From Bacteroidota bacterium (GTDB lineage Bacteria; Bacteroidota; Ignavibacteria; Palsa-1295), in NCBI GenBank assembly GCA_025363505.1, contig JANYDV010000184.1, positions 1 to 20,440 on the forward strand: a stretch of 20,440 bases of DNA, in the 5' to 3' direction. This document shows positions 8,401-15,193 of this stretch, in pieces; the first letter of the stretch is position 1; each line of letters begins with the position of its first letter. The notes under the pieces are model-generated. The model worked only from the letters and a program-made list of their open reading frames with translations. It searched no databases and had not been told where the DNA came from. The position numbers and the translations under genes were made by a program.

Positions 8401-9151
8401 ATCAAAAGGCTTTCGATCTGATGAGTCACTGTACCGTGTGTTTTCTAATGCCAGCGGTTCATACGGTACGAATGTTGATTATATGGTGATGTCAAACAAT
8501 TGGACACAACAACGCGACCTTGCCGATATTTTTTCGAAACGAAAAGGTTTTAGCTTCGGAAAACACCGCGAAGAGATCAAGGCAACAGAAATATTCAGAG
8601 AACTTGCGGGATATATTGACACAACCTATCAGAATCTCGACTCCTCGGAGATCGGCATTTCAGATGTGGACCACTACTACGAATACCTTGGAGGATTGAC
8701 GAATCTTGCCGCTGTTGCTCGCGGGGTGAAACCAAATGCCTATGTAGCCGATACTACCACTGCAACACCGGTACTCCGATCGCTTGAAGAAACGATACGC
8801 CTTGAAGCACAGACGAAGTCGCTCAATCCAAAATGGTATGAAGCAATGATGAAGCACGGTTTTGAAGGTGTCGAGGAAATTAAGAAGAGAGTGGATTATA
8901 CGTATGGTTGGAGCGCCACTGCTCAGGCTGTGCCTTCATGGTTTTATGACGAAATTCATGAGAGTTATATTCGAAATGAAGAGCTACGCGGTCGCATGCA
9001 GCAGGCGAATCCCGATGCGTTTCATGCGATGACAGAACGCCTGACCGAAGCCCACAGCCGTGGCTATTGGGAAGCGACCTCTGAGCAATTGCAAGAACTA
9101 AGCAATGCCGCTTCCGATGCCGAAGAAATAATTGAAGGAGTTGACAAATGA
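5414..9151 (+). CDS. bchH: Magnesium chelatase porphyrin-binding subunit H
   Basis: This is the large catalytic subunit; it binds protoporphyrin IX and Mg2+ and is driven by BchI/BchD. The 1245 residues match the family's usual length. Residues 1-150 correspond to the N-terminal BchH/ChlH domain, and most of the rest is the CobN/Mg-chelatase domain. The best-conserved block is VVHFGTHGALEFMPGKH (about 578-594; H580, H584 and E588 are likely active-site residues), followed by NNPSEATIAKRRSYATT and SYLTP. These favour BchH over the cobalt enzyme CobN. The C-terminal part includes YGWSATAQAVPSWFYDE. ATG 5414 gives a 29-base overlap with bchD; a TTG at 5387 would add nine residues and is less likely. 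Its stop overlaps the next small gene (ATGA). Green sulfur bacteria carry extra paralogues (BchS, BchT), so which member this is needs a tree. Confidence 0.95.
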   Translation: MTSILLISLERTRERVLRRAIAQLGEELGEELFDLDILIESDAVLVSRDDLLKKIHSADIIITSHILTDDLVDHILVGLATHPKHFDFFPFSSSGRLMRSVRVGSLSFGEIQTTPRAEKNGNVSLSRIRSLLLKIADEDKLAERLKDLMTLAPKILRFIPGASQGMRYFLESYIAWLEPTDENTNSLLKIFLRLNNEKYSRIVYRTPSSYASEGIYDWRTQQLFFSLQEYQNDRALTSSPIVGVLVPRNAISSNDTNYIHELARKFINDSIEVIIVFSETFDARKAIDTYLTDASGHCIVDLLLSMTGFPLVGGHIKSEPQAASDALSALDIPYISAITLTHQRKEDWLHSREGLSAIQVVTNISLTELDGAIEPIVIASSDGEDGKQLIEENANLLVERIKNWLTLGKKSNRDKKIAVVIFCFPPARGAVGTAAYLDVFTSLHTFLKRLQSEGYSVNIPVTKEQLLNDIIGSDSSYAMSSTPLNVAATMTVPRYKNYVPRWKEAEREWGAPPGEINTDGEQFLIQGIQYGNVFVGVQPGFGYEGDPMRLLFTKNATPHHGFLAFYAHLKKQFQADAVVHFGTHGALEFMPGKHNGLSSECWSQELIGSLPNIYLYAVNNPSEATIAKRRSYATTVSYLTPTNSRAGLYRSLESLKNCIDEYRSSLVVEGLRQSALCETLIERAHECHLEYDSSKMFPQIVDELSAQLTEISQRLIPLGLRIIGETPKREEQIDLLEELARFDRRELDIQSLDSLLQESKTLDAVTTAEPFHFILSTLAESGLEAATLALKQYDLSRNSRASAEKTLHFLSEILDRMVLSDEITPLVRALDGKYIPPSPGGDLLRVPAALPVGRNITALNPYSIPTAVALSVARISVAQLLARAQKDSSGRIPECIGLILWGLDNIKTGGEAIAQAFLLLGVEVRPDALGNMTKLRVIPYEELQRPRIDVVFTVSGIFRDIFAHQMSLLDEAVKLVALLDETPEKNFIRKHHLELQSKGFRSDESLYRVFSNASGSYGTNVDYMVMSNNWTQQRDLADIFSKRKGFSFGKHREEIKATEIFRELAGYIDTTYQNLDSSEIGISDVDHYYEYLGGLTNLAAVARGVKPNAYVADTTTATPVLRSLEETIRLEAQTKSLNPKWYEAMMKHGFEGVEEIKKRVDYTYGWSATAQAVPSWFYDEIHESYIRNEELRGRMQQANPDAFHAMTERLTEAHSRGYWEATSEQLQELSNAASDAEEIIEGVDK
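9134..9140 (+). promoter_or_regulatory. Strong Shine-Dalgarno for the zinc-ribbon gene
   Basis: GAAGGAG ends seven bases before ATG 9148 and lies inside the last codons of bchH. Most other starts in this window lack such a site, so this supports the small gene being translated. Confidence 0.7.
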
Positions 9152-9321
9152 ACCAGGAGAAAGACAACAGAACATTTGATGTAGAACTTTGTCGCTGCAT
9201 CTACAAAGATTGCGGCGGAGAATTGTTTGAATTGATGTATGATGAATCAAACAATTGGATTACCATCGTCTATAAATGCGCAAAATGCGGAAGAGATTTT
9301 ACAGTAAAAATCGAGCTTTAG
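9148..9321 (+). CDS. 57-residue zinc-ribbon-like protein
   Basis: I do not recognise the family. The protein has 57 residues; its start overlaps the bchH stop as ATGA, and a strong ribosome-binding site precedes it. It has a charged N-terminus, then CRC at residues 15-17, CGG at 22-24, a hydrophobic central strand (NNWITIVYK) and CAKCGRDF at 44-51. The CxxC knuckle at 44-47 paired with Cys from 15, 17 or 22 is what a small rubredoxin/zinc-ribbon fold would show, probably binding Zn2+. There is no signal peptide, so it should be cytoplasmic. Coupling to bchH suggests a role with magnesium chelatase or its regulation, but only position supports that. It is easily missed because it is short. The stop overlaps the stop of the convergent membrane-protein gene. 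Confidence 0.8.
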   Translation: MNQEKDNRTFDVELCRCIYKDCGGELFELMYDESNNWITIVYKCAKCGRDFTVKIEL

Positions 9322-9812
9322 CCCTGTCTCGTATTGACAATTGATAAGACGAAAGTCGAAGTAATGAGTATCATATTGATGCCTACGAGGTGTGTATACA
9401 TTTTGTGCAATGAATCGAATTCGTCCTTTGCCATAGCATATTCGGTCGTTTGTTGTGGGTGATCAAAGTCGCCGATAGTTTTTCGAAGTTCTTCCATCCG
9501 CGATGTAATTCTGGTCGAATAGACCCACAATATCGATATCATTACAAAGAGCATTCCGGTCTCGATTATGCGAAGTGTGCGGTGCTCACCGCTCCAATTC
9601 ATCAGCAGTAAAATAATAGAACAGACAAAAGCGACCACCGCAGAAATCCATTCGATCATATTCATTCTCGAAAGGATGATGCCATTAATATGACCTGCCA
9701 GTGTTTTCGAAGATAGCTCTTGAAAGATCGGCGCGGCAACTGCTACTGCGAGCATCAACAGTGAGCCTAACCAGACACCCAACATTAAAGACTTAATAAT
9801 AGAGAGAATCAT
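9318..9812 (-). CDS. DUF4149-like four-helix membrane protein
   Basis: This is a 164-residue integral inner-membrane protein with hydrophobic segments at about 7-29, 53-70, 82-98 and 143-160. The C-terminal segment EFDSLHKMYTHLVGINMIL resembles the conserved end of DUF4149 (TMEM205-like) proteins, in which a short FDxLH helix precedes the last membrane span. The N-terminal helix with small residues (LGSLLMLAVAVAAPIF) also fits. Function is unknown in the family. The gene is read opposite to the bch block and its stop overlaps the zinc-ribbon stop by four bases, so the ends of the two transcripts must overlap. AGGA lies just upstream of the ATG, closer than ideal. It is divergent from the VOC gene, with 79 bases between. 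Confidence 0.75.
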   Translation of the reverse strand: MILSIIKSLMLGVWLGSLLMLAVAVAAPIFQELSSKTLAGHINGIILSRMNMIEWISAVVAFVCSIILLLMNWSGEHRTLRIIETGMLFVMISILWVYSTRITSRMEELRKTIGDFDHPQQTTEYAMAKDEFDSLHKMYTHLVGINMILITSTFVLSIVNTRQG

Positions 9813-9891
9813 ATCCTGTTCGTAAAGTTATAACAACTGATAACAATACTCTTGTGATCTGCGTTTTGCTTTATTGAACTATACAAACCGT

Positions 9892-10215
9892 ATGCTCCGA
9901 TTCGACCATACCGCCATCGAGACCGAGAATATCGCCGAGGCAGTGGCTTACTATCAATCAATCTTTCCAGATTTAGAAGTGCTTAGTCAGGACTTAACTT
10001 GGGGGTTGGTCTCGTTGGCAGGTACGAAGTTGGCGTTTGTCACCCCCGGCGAACATCCCCGTCATATTGCCTTTGTAGTTGATTCGCTCGAAGAATTGTC
10101 TCGTAAAGCTGATGTATATGGCAAGAAGATCAAGATCCATCGGGATCAGTCTCAGTCGTTTTATATCTCAGACCCAAGCTCGAATGTGATTGAGTTTGTT
10201 TGGTATGCGCCTTAA
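9892..10215 (+). CDS. VOC (glyoxalase/bleomycin-resistance) fold protein
   Basis: This is a small cytoplasmic protein of 107 residues with one complete vicinal-oxygen-chelate unit. It starts MLRFDHTAIETENI, then has YYQSIFP, PRHIAFVVDSLEEL in the middle and ISDPSSNVIEFVWY at the end. The His of FDHTAI, the His of PRHIAF and the Glu of VIEFVW fall at the usual metal-ligand positions, so it probably binds a divalent metal and acts on a small molecule. The substrate cannot be told; methylmalonyl-CoA epimerase, glyoxalase and lyase branches all look alike at this level. ATG 9892 is preferred; an in-frame TTG at 9874 would add six residues. It is followed after 47 bases by tRNA-Thr and could share its transcript. 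Confidence 0.8.
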   Translation: MLRFDHTAIETENIAEAVAYYQSIFPDLEVLSQDLTWGLVSLAGTKLAFVTPGEHPRHIAFVVDSLEELSRKADVYGKKIKIHRDQSQSFYISDPSSNVIEFVWYAP

Positions 10216-10262
10216 GATGGAACCTGAGCTCGGATTGAGTTCGTTTAGTGTGCCACCATTTT

Positions 10263-10335
10263 GCCGCCGTAGCTCAGTTGGTAGAGCAGCTGATTCGTAA
10301 TCAGCAGGTCACCGGTTCAAGTCCGGTTGGCGGCT
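10263..10335 (+). tRNA. tRNA-Thr (anticodon CGT)
   Basis: A complete 73-base cloverleaf can be folded by hand. The acceptor stem GCCGCCG pairs with TGGCGGC with one G-U at the base. The D arm is GCTCAGTTGGTAGAGC, the anticodon stem GCTGA/TCAGC holds loop TTCGTAA (anticodon CGT, reading ACG), and the T arm is ACCGG-TTCAAGT-CCGGT. The discriminator is T and CCA is not encoded. The short variable loop AGGTC is normal. Confidence 0.96.
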
Positions 10336-10350
10336 CAAAAAGTAATACGC

Positions 10351-10378
10351 AAGGAGCGGATAGACCGCTCCTTTTTTT
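10351..10378 (+). terminator. Rho-independent terminator after tRNA-Thr
   Basis: The 9-bp perfect stem AAGGAGCGG (10351-10359) with CCGCTCCTT (10365-10373) and loop ATAGA runs into a T tract. It starts 16 bases after the tRNA and touches the stop codon of the minus-strand ligase, so the hairpin may also protect that convergent transcript's end. Confidence 0.9.
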
Positions 10379-12017
10379 ATATGGTAGATTCTCCCAATTC
10401 TTCGGTTGCTTTATCTCTTAGTACAAATCTTTGCACTTTCCCTGTGTCGGTTCTCGGCAGGGCTTCAATAAACTCAACTTCTCTGGGATATTTATAGGGA
10501 GCAAGTTCGCGCTTAACGTGATCTTGAATGCTTTTTGCGAGATCTTCGGTTGCTTCGACGCCCGGCATCAAGACACAGTATGCTTTGACAATTTGTCCGC
10601 GCAAGTCATCAGGTTTTGGCACGACAGCAGATTCCTTTACAGCTTCGTGTTCGTTAATCACGGCTTCAAGCTCCGGGGGCGAAACATTGTATCCGCCGGT
10701 GACAATAAGATCGTCATTGCGGCATTGATAGATAAATGTACCATCAGGATTTCGCATGAAGACATCGCCGGGTATATTCCAACCATTTTTCACGTAGCCT
10801 TCTTGACGCTCGATCTTTTTAAGATAACGACATCCGGTAGGACCTTTGATCGCAAGTAATCCGGGAGTACCGTCGGGAAGGTCGTTGCCATTGTCATCAA
10901 TAATTTTTGCTTCATATCCGGGCACGGGTTTTCCGGTAACTCCGCCTTGAGCTTCGCCGGGGAAATTGGAAATAAAGATATGCAGCATCTCGGTCGAGCC
11001 AATCCCGTCGAGCAGTTCAGTGCCGTATTTTGCTTTCCATTTCTCGAACACCGTTTTTGGAAGTGTTTCGCCGGCGCTGACTCCAACTCTCAAGTGCGTC
11101 AAATCAAATTTTCCTTCTTCATCAAGACGCATCATCATATTATAACAGGTCGGTGCGCAGAAGCTGATGGTGCATTTGTAATCAACGAGGGTCTTAAGCA
11201 TATTTTCGGGCGTAAACTGATCGAGCAGAACAGTCGCCGCACCAAAGCGCAAGGGAAAGACCAACAAACCACCGAGCCCGAAAGTGAAAGAGAGCGATGG
11301 ATGCCCGCTGAAAATATCTTTTTCTGTTGGTGCTAATATATTTTTTGCATAGCCATCGGCTATAGCAAGGACGTCGTCTTGAAAATGTACCGTACCTTTT
11401 GGGTCACCGGTAGAACCTGAGGTATAGCCGATCAGCGCAACATCGTTACGCGAAGTGTTTGCGGGCTCACACTCATGCGATTCAATTCTCCAGAGATCTT
11501 CAAATGATTTGTAGCGTTCGTCTTTTCCATCACAAATAAGAATATTCTTTACGGTATCTAATGCTGGCTCGGCTTTGCGAATTTCATCGATGGAAGCAGC
11601 ATCGCAGAGCACCAGGGAGCATTCGGAGTCGTTGCTTCGATAATAGAGCTCGCGTGCTCGAAGCATCGGCATCACCATCACCGCCACAGCGCCTATACGA
11701 AGCGTTGCAAGCCATATCGCAACGGCTGTCAGGTTGTTCGGGAAACGCAGCAATATACGGTCGCCTTGCTCGACTCCGAGCTTGCGGAGCGCATTGCCCA
11801 TTTTCGCTACCATTTCGGCAAGTTCGCCGTAGCTCAATATCTGGTCTTTATAGTAGATAGCTGTATTGGCAGCACGTCCTTCGGCAACGTGTTTGTCAAG
11901 AAGTTCGACCACAGCATTCAGTTTGTCGGGGTAGTGAAAATCATCGGTAACATAAACGCGCTCGCCCCACATCTTCTGTGGCGGCAATCCATGCAAAAAA
12001 TCGGTATAAGATGACAT
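10377..12017 (-). CDS. AMP-forming acyl-CoA ligase, benzoate/2-aminobenzoate-CoA ligase-like
   Basis: The enzyme activates a carboxylic acid as acyl-AMP and transfers it to CoA in the cytoplasm. The 546 residues are full length. The ATP-binding P-loop is YTSGSTGDPKGTV (198-210). The A5-type motif is GIGSTEMLH (338-346). An Asp in PGDVF (418) and the hinge region around 433-450 (RNDDLIVTGGYNVSPPELE) follow. The catalytic Lys is K527 in PRTDTGK. The GIGSTEMLHIFISN block with GVTGKPVPGYEAKI is typical of the benzoate-CoA ligase subgroup, so an aromatic acid is a plausible substrate, though related enzymes act on other acids. No partner genes of aromatic degradation are adjacent. No Shine-Dalgarno is visible upstream of the ATG. 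A terminator separates it from the secreted-protein gene upstream on this strand. Confidence 0.88.
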   Translation of the reverse strand: MSSYTDFLHGLPPQKMWGERVYVTDDFHYPDKLNAVVELLDKHVAEGRAANTAIYYKDQILSYGELAEMVAKMGNALRKLGVEQGDRILLRFPNNLTAVAIWLATLRIGAVAVMVMPMLRARELYYRSNDSECSLVLCDAASIDEIRKAEPALDTVKNILICDGKDERYKSFEDLWRIESHECEPANTSRNDVALIGYTSGSTGDPKGTVHFQDDVLAIADGYAKNILAPTEKDIFSGHPSLSFTFGLGGLLVFPLRFGAATVLLDQFTPENMLKTLVDYKCTISFCAPTCYNMMMRLDEEGKFDLTHLRVGVSAGETLPKTVFEKWKAKYGTELLDGIGSTEMLHIFISNFPGEAQGGVTGKPVPGYEAKIIDDNGNDLPDGTPGLLAIKGPTGCRYLKKIERQEGYVKNGWNIPGDVFMRNPDGTFIYQCRNDDLIVTGGYNVSPPELEAVINEHEAVKESAVVPKPDDLRGQIVKAYCVLMPGVEATEDLAKSIQDHVKRELAPYKYPREVEFIEALPRTDTGKVQRFVLRDKATEELGESTI

Positions 12018-12090
12018 ATTGTATTAAACGTAAAAACAGCTTTATGACAATGCAAAAATATGGAAAAGATTCGAATGAAATTTAGGAAAT

Positions 12091-12126
12091 AAAAAAACCC
12101 TCGGACAACAGTCCGAGGGTTTTTTG
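12091..12126 (-). terminator. Strong bidirectional-looking terminator after Omp28 gene
   Basis: A 15-bp perfect stem, AAAAAACCCTCGGAC (12092-12106) with its complement (12111-12125) and loop AACA, ends in runs of A and T on both sides. It lies 25 bases past the stop of the minus-strand Omp28-type gene and about 75 bases upstream of the ligase start, so it ends the secreted-protein transcript. Confidence 0.93.
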
Positions 12127-12150
12127 TACGATCTGATGATCGGCTCGTCG

Positions 12151-14310
12151 TTACTGAGCGTTCACAACACGGATCTGATGTGTGCCTTCGCTCGAATGAG
12201 CAATGATCACATACGCACCGTTTGCAAGATCAGAAGCATCAAAGTTTACCGAATAGGTATTACCGAATGAAGAAGGTGTAAGGTTTGCAACCTGACGACC
12301 TAGCATATCAACGACACTAAAGGTGACGTTGCGCTCTGTTGGCAATGCATTGTAATTGATGACGGTTGAATTCTTAATCGGGTTAGCCGAAACGGACAAA
12401 CCTGTAGTATTTTGTGCAACAGTTTTTACATCTGCCTTTTCGCCATTGAGCAAATAATCCATTGTCTTTCTGAATATCTTTGTCTGGGATGCTGTGGTCG
12501 CAATATCTGCAAGGTTGAAGTCGAGATACACAATTCGTCCACCCTTGCCATCATCGTTCCGTAGTCCAGCAAGAATTGTCTCATCATCATCAAAATAGAA
12601 GATGGGTTTTGAATTGGCGTTTATTGTTGTAAAGACATCATAATATGGATTATTGACCGTGACACCGCTTGTACTATCACCAACCGGATCACCTGCAAAG
12701 CCAGTTAATGTGGATGCAGCTACCAACTGACCACTTGAATTCAAATGTGACGTTAAGCTGCCATATACAATTCCCATTTTATCCATAAAGGCAGTCAAGC
12801 CATCAGTAGCTATTGCAGATGCATATTGAGACTCAAATGCCCAATAGAGTGCATAATTGGAAGTCAACAATACCTTCTTGCCTGCATTCAACATTTTGGT
12901 GATAACCGGTATGATTCTTGGTGGGGCACCAGTTAAAGTTGTATAGTCCAGGATTTGTATCCCCGGAAAGATTGCTACATCAAACGATTCGGGAGGATAC
13001 GCTGCCATTACCTCTTCGTCGAGAGGAATTGTTGCGAGGTTTGTTCCATATGCAGTAGTTGTTGCACGAGCAACTATTGCTGCATCACTACCAAATGACA
13101 CATATTTTGTATTCTGAGAGAGTGCGTTGATATTCACTGTGGAAAGAATGCCGATACTACCTTGTGCATTGTATGGTAGTACAGAAACCGGAACACTAAT
13201 GTATCCTGATTTTGCTGGTGCTGTAAAAGTCAGTGTTGCTTGAGCGGTACCATTTGCAGCAATATCAATTGTTGCAGGTGTAATGGTTGCAGACCACCCT
13301 GCCGGAAAGTTTGTAAAGACTTTATCAATTGCCAACTGGGCACTTATTGGTGAAGCCGTTGGATTTGTCAATGTTATAGTCTGTGTGGTTTGTCCACCGT
13401 TTGTAGCTTTAATGTACTTGCTCGGAGCTGACGCTGCGATCTTGGTCGCAAGCGGAGCTGGGCCAGAGATAATCTTAGCAATATCAGCATTTAAAATCTG
13501 ATTGTTTGCTGGTGTAGCTGAATATTGCATTGCATATCCAACAACAGAAACGTGCTTAGCATTAAAAGTTGCGGGCACTACGTAGGTAAATGTAGCACTA
13601 TAACTGGCTCCGGTATTTGCGGTAGCAGGAATAATACCCGCGACGCCATACGCTCCACCAAGAGCAGCTCTCACAACGTGCATATGCTGATACTTTGAAA
13701 CCGCTGCAGGACAGTTATAGAAGGGGTTGTCGCTATAACCTGCACGGTTAGTAAGATAGTTATGCTGGTCATAAGTGGTTCCACCAGAAACACTATCTTC
13801 AATCACATACATATTCAAACGGATATCGCCGGTAAGATTCTGTGCAAATTTCGCGGTCACTTTTGCACTCAAAGCGCGAGTCGTTTCATTATAAGTCACT
13901 TCGCTCACTGTAACCCCAGCTATGGCAGCCACGGTGAGATCTTGGGTAACAGCATCCTGCCAGGTACCAGGATCAATATTCCAATGGGCATCACTGATTG
14001 AAGTAAAGTTTTTACGATTAATCCAACCTGTTGGAAAGCCTGGCAATGTTGATTCAAGAGTGTCACTTCCCGTAGCAAAAGCCATTGGATCAGCATTGTG
14101 GAAAGAGACCGGTATAAATTGCCCCGGATATTTTTCCAACATTTGATCAATCGCATGGATACCACGCGGGCACCAACCGCACCAGCAACCCGTATACTCT
14201 TCGAGCAAAATACGTTTGACTGGTGCCTGGGCGTTTGAAGTACTCGGTGTAATAACCACTGACAAGGTCAGTGCTATCAGTAATGCAAATATTGTAACCT
14301 TTGATCTCAT
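12151..14310 (-). CDS. Omp28-type secreted protein with T9SS sorting domain
   Basis: This is a 719-residue exported protein. Residues 1-27 are a Sec signal peptide (cleavage near SNAQ). Residues 32-250 resemble the Omp28 domain, beginning with a thioredoxin-like strand and the motif CWCGWCPRG (C42, C44, C47; C44-x-x-C47 as a redox pair). The segment around 300-380 (TNPTASPISAQL, FTAPAKSGY) looks like a beta-sandwich or ASH-type domain. About 395-620 is a further domain with an FDVAIFP strand and a DLNF-like end, whose function I cannot name. Residues 638-719 are a type A T9SS C-terminal domain (SANPIKNST, VVDMLGRQV, ANGAYVI), so the protein should cross the outer membrane and stay at the surface or be released. 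GGAG lies 10 bases before the ATG. Omp28 proteins are known surface antigens in Bacteroidota; a redox role is inferred from the motif. Confidence 0.9.
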   Translation of the reverse strand: MRSKVTIFALLIALTLSVVITPSTSNAQAPVKRILLEEYTGCWCGWCPRGIHAIDQMLEKYPGQFIPVSFHNADPMAFATGSDTLESTLPGFPTGWINRKNFTSISDAHWNIDPGTWQDAVTQDLTVAAIAGVTVSEVTYNETTRALSAKVTAKFAQNLTGDIRLNMYVIEDSVSGGTTYDQHNYLTNRAGYSDNPFYNCPAAVSKYQHMHVVRAALGGAYGVAGIIPATANTGASYSATFTYVVPATFNAKHVSVVGYAMQYSATPANNQILNADIAKIISGPAPLATKIAASAPSKYIKATNGGQTTQTITLTNPTASPISAQLAIDKVFTNFPAGWSATITPATIDIAANGTAQATLTFTAPAKSGYISVPVSVLPYNAQGSIGILSTVNINALSQNTKYVSFGSDAAIVARATTTAYGTNLATIPLDEEVMAAYPPESFDVAIFPGIQILDYTTLTGAPPRIIPVITKMLNAGKKVLLTSNYALYWAFESQYASAIATDGLTAFMDKMGIVYGSLTSHLNSSGQLVAASTLTGFAGDPVGDSTSGVTVNNPYYDVFTTINANSKPIFYFDDDETILAGLRNDDGKGGRIVYLDFNLADIATTASQTKIFRKTMDYLLNGEKADVKTVAQNTTGLSVSANPIKNSTVINYNALPTERNVTFSVVDMLGRQVANLTPSSFGNTYSVNFDASDLANGAYVIIAHSSEGTHQIRVVNAQ

Positions 14311-14541
14311 GATGTTGTCTCCAACTATAAAAGAATAATGAATAAGAAAGACATATTTAACGATTAAGCAACACCACCAACAGTGAAAAGTTTCTCATGA
14401 TTAGTGGATTAAATGCCTGTAAATACTCAGAAAAGCATTTTTGAATAAGTTAATCATCATAGAGCTTCGATTTTTGTTACTTTGTGTTGCAATATGCGTA
14501 TTTTGAGGTGGGGAAATAACGTTAAAATATCGAATAACACG

Positions 14542-15057
14542 ATGAAGACTATTATAGCATTATTACTTTTATGTGCGTTGCCGCTTGGTGCATTTGCGCA
14601 GAAGGAATTTGTGATCACCGGCAAAATGATGCACACTGATCTTGAAGGCGGTTGCTGGTACTTGAGTGTGAAAGACACGAAGTACGAACTCTCAGGTAGC
14701 CCTGAGGACTTGGCGAAGTGCTATGTTGAATATCGCCCCGTGACGTTGCGTGTTAGACCAGGAGGGATGATGGGATCGACCTGTATGTTGGGCAAACGAT
14801 TGATTATCGTCGAGGTGCTTGATACAATGTTCCATCCTCACAATCCGCCTGTCTATCAGCGGAAGATTGTAGGGAAAGTGCATCGCACCAAGGCAGGGTG
14901 TTGGTATGTCATAGACACAAAAAAAACTCGTTATGAATTGCAATCTCCTATTCCGAAGCAGTATCTCAGAATTGGAACAAAGTATAATCGTAAATCTCGT
15001 TTCGTACCGGGTACTGAAAGTAACTGTGGAATGGATGGTGTAATATTGTTTCCTTGA
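14542..15057 (+). CDS. Small exported protein with two tandem Cys-containing repeats
   Basis: I do not recognise the family. The 171-residue protein has a clear signal peptide (1-19, MKTIIALLLL then GAFA-Q), so ATG 14542 is chosen over the upstream in-frame ATG at 14482. The mature part is two copies of one module of about 65-70 residues, at 24-93 and 108-170. Each copy starts with a V/I-x-GK strand, continues to GCWY (37-40 and 119-122), a charged strand ending YEL, and ends with a second Cys (C81 and C162) before a hydrophobic strand. One disulfide per module is likely; C60 is unique to copy 1. It should be periplasmic or outer-membrane associated. It is divergent from the Omp28-type gene and upstream of the VWA gene, with 136 bases between. 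Confidence 0.72.
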   Translation: MKTIIALLLLCALPLGAFAQKEFVITGKMMHTDLEGGCWYLSVKDTKYELSGSPEDLAKCYVEYRPVTLRVRPGGMMGSTCMLGKRLIIVEVLDTMFHPHNPPVYQRKIVGKVHRTKAGCWYVIDTKKTRYELQSPIPKQYLRIGTKYNRKSRFVPGTESNCGMDGVILFP

Positions 15058-15193
15058 TGAACAGGATTTGAGCGAGAGAAGACTATTCGTTTTAGGTGAA
15101 TTTTCCTATCTTATTCACGTTCTATTATTGTAACTCAGAAGTTCTTTTTGCATTATAAAGGTGTTATTGCGTTTTAACTGAGATAGGGTAGGC

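Noticed and set aside
5414..9151. Cobaltochelatase CobN instead of BchH
   Set aside because: The N-terminal BchH domain, the HFGTHGALEFMPGKH and NNPSEATIAKRRSYA blocks and the adjacent bchI/bchD fit magnesium chelatase; no cobalamin genes are nearby.
10431..11336. Plus-strand open frames of up to 142 codons opposite the CoA ligase
   Set aside because: They mirror a strongly conserved minus-strand enzyme, show no domain features and have no supporting start signals.
14482..14541. Upstream ATG of the tandem-repeat exported protein
   Set aside because: Using it would bury the signal peptide behind 20 polar residues; ATG 14542 gives a normal Sec signal.
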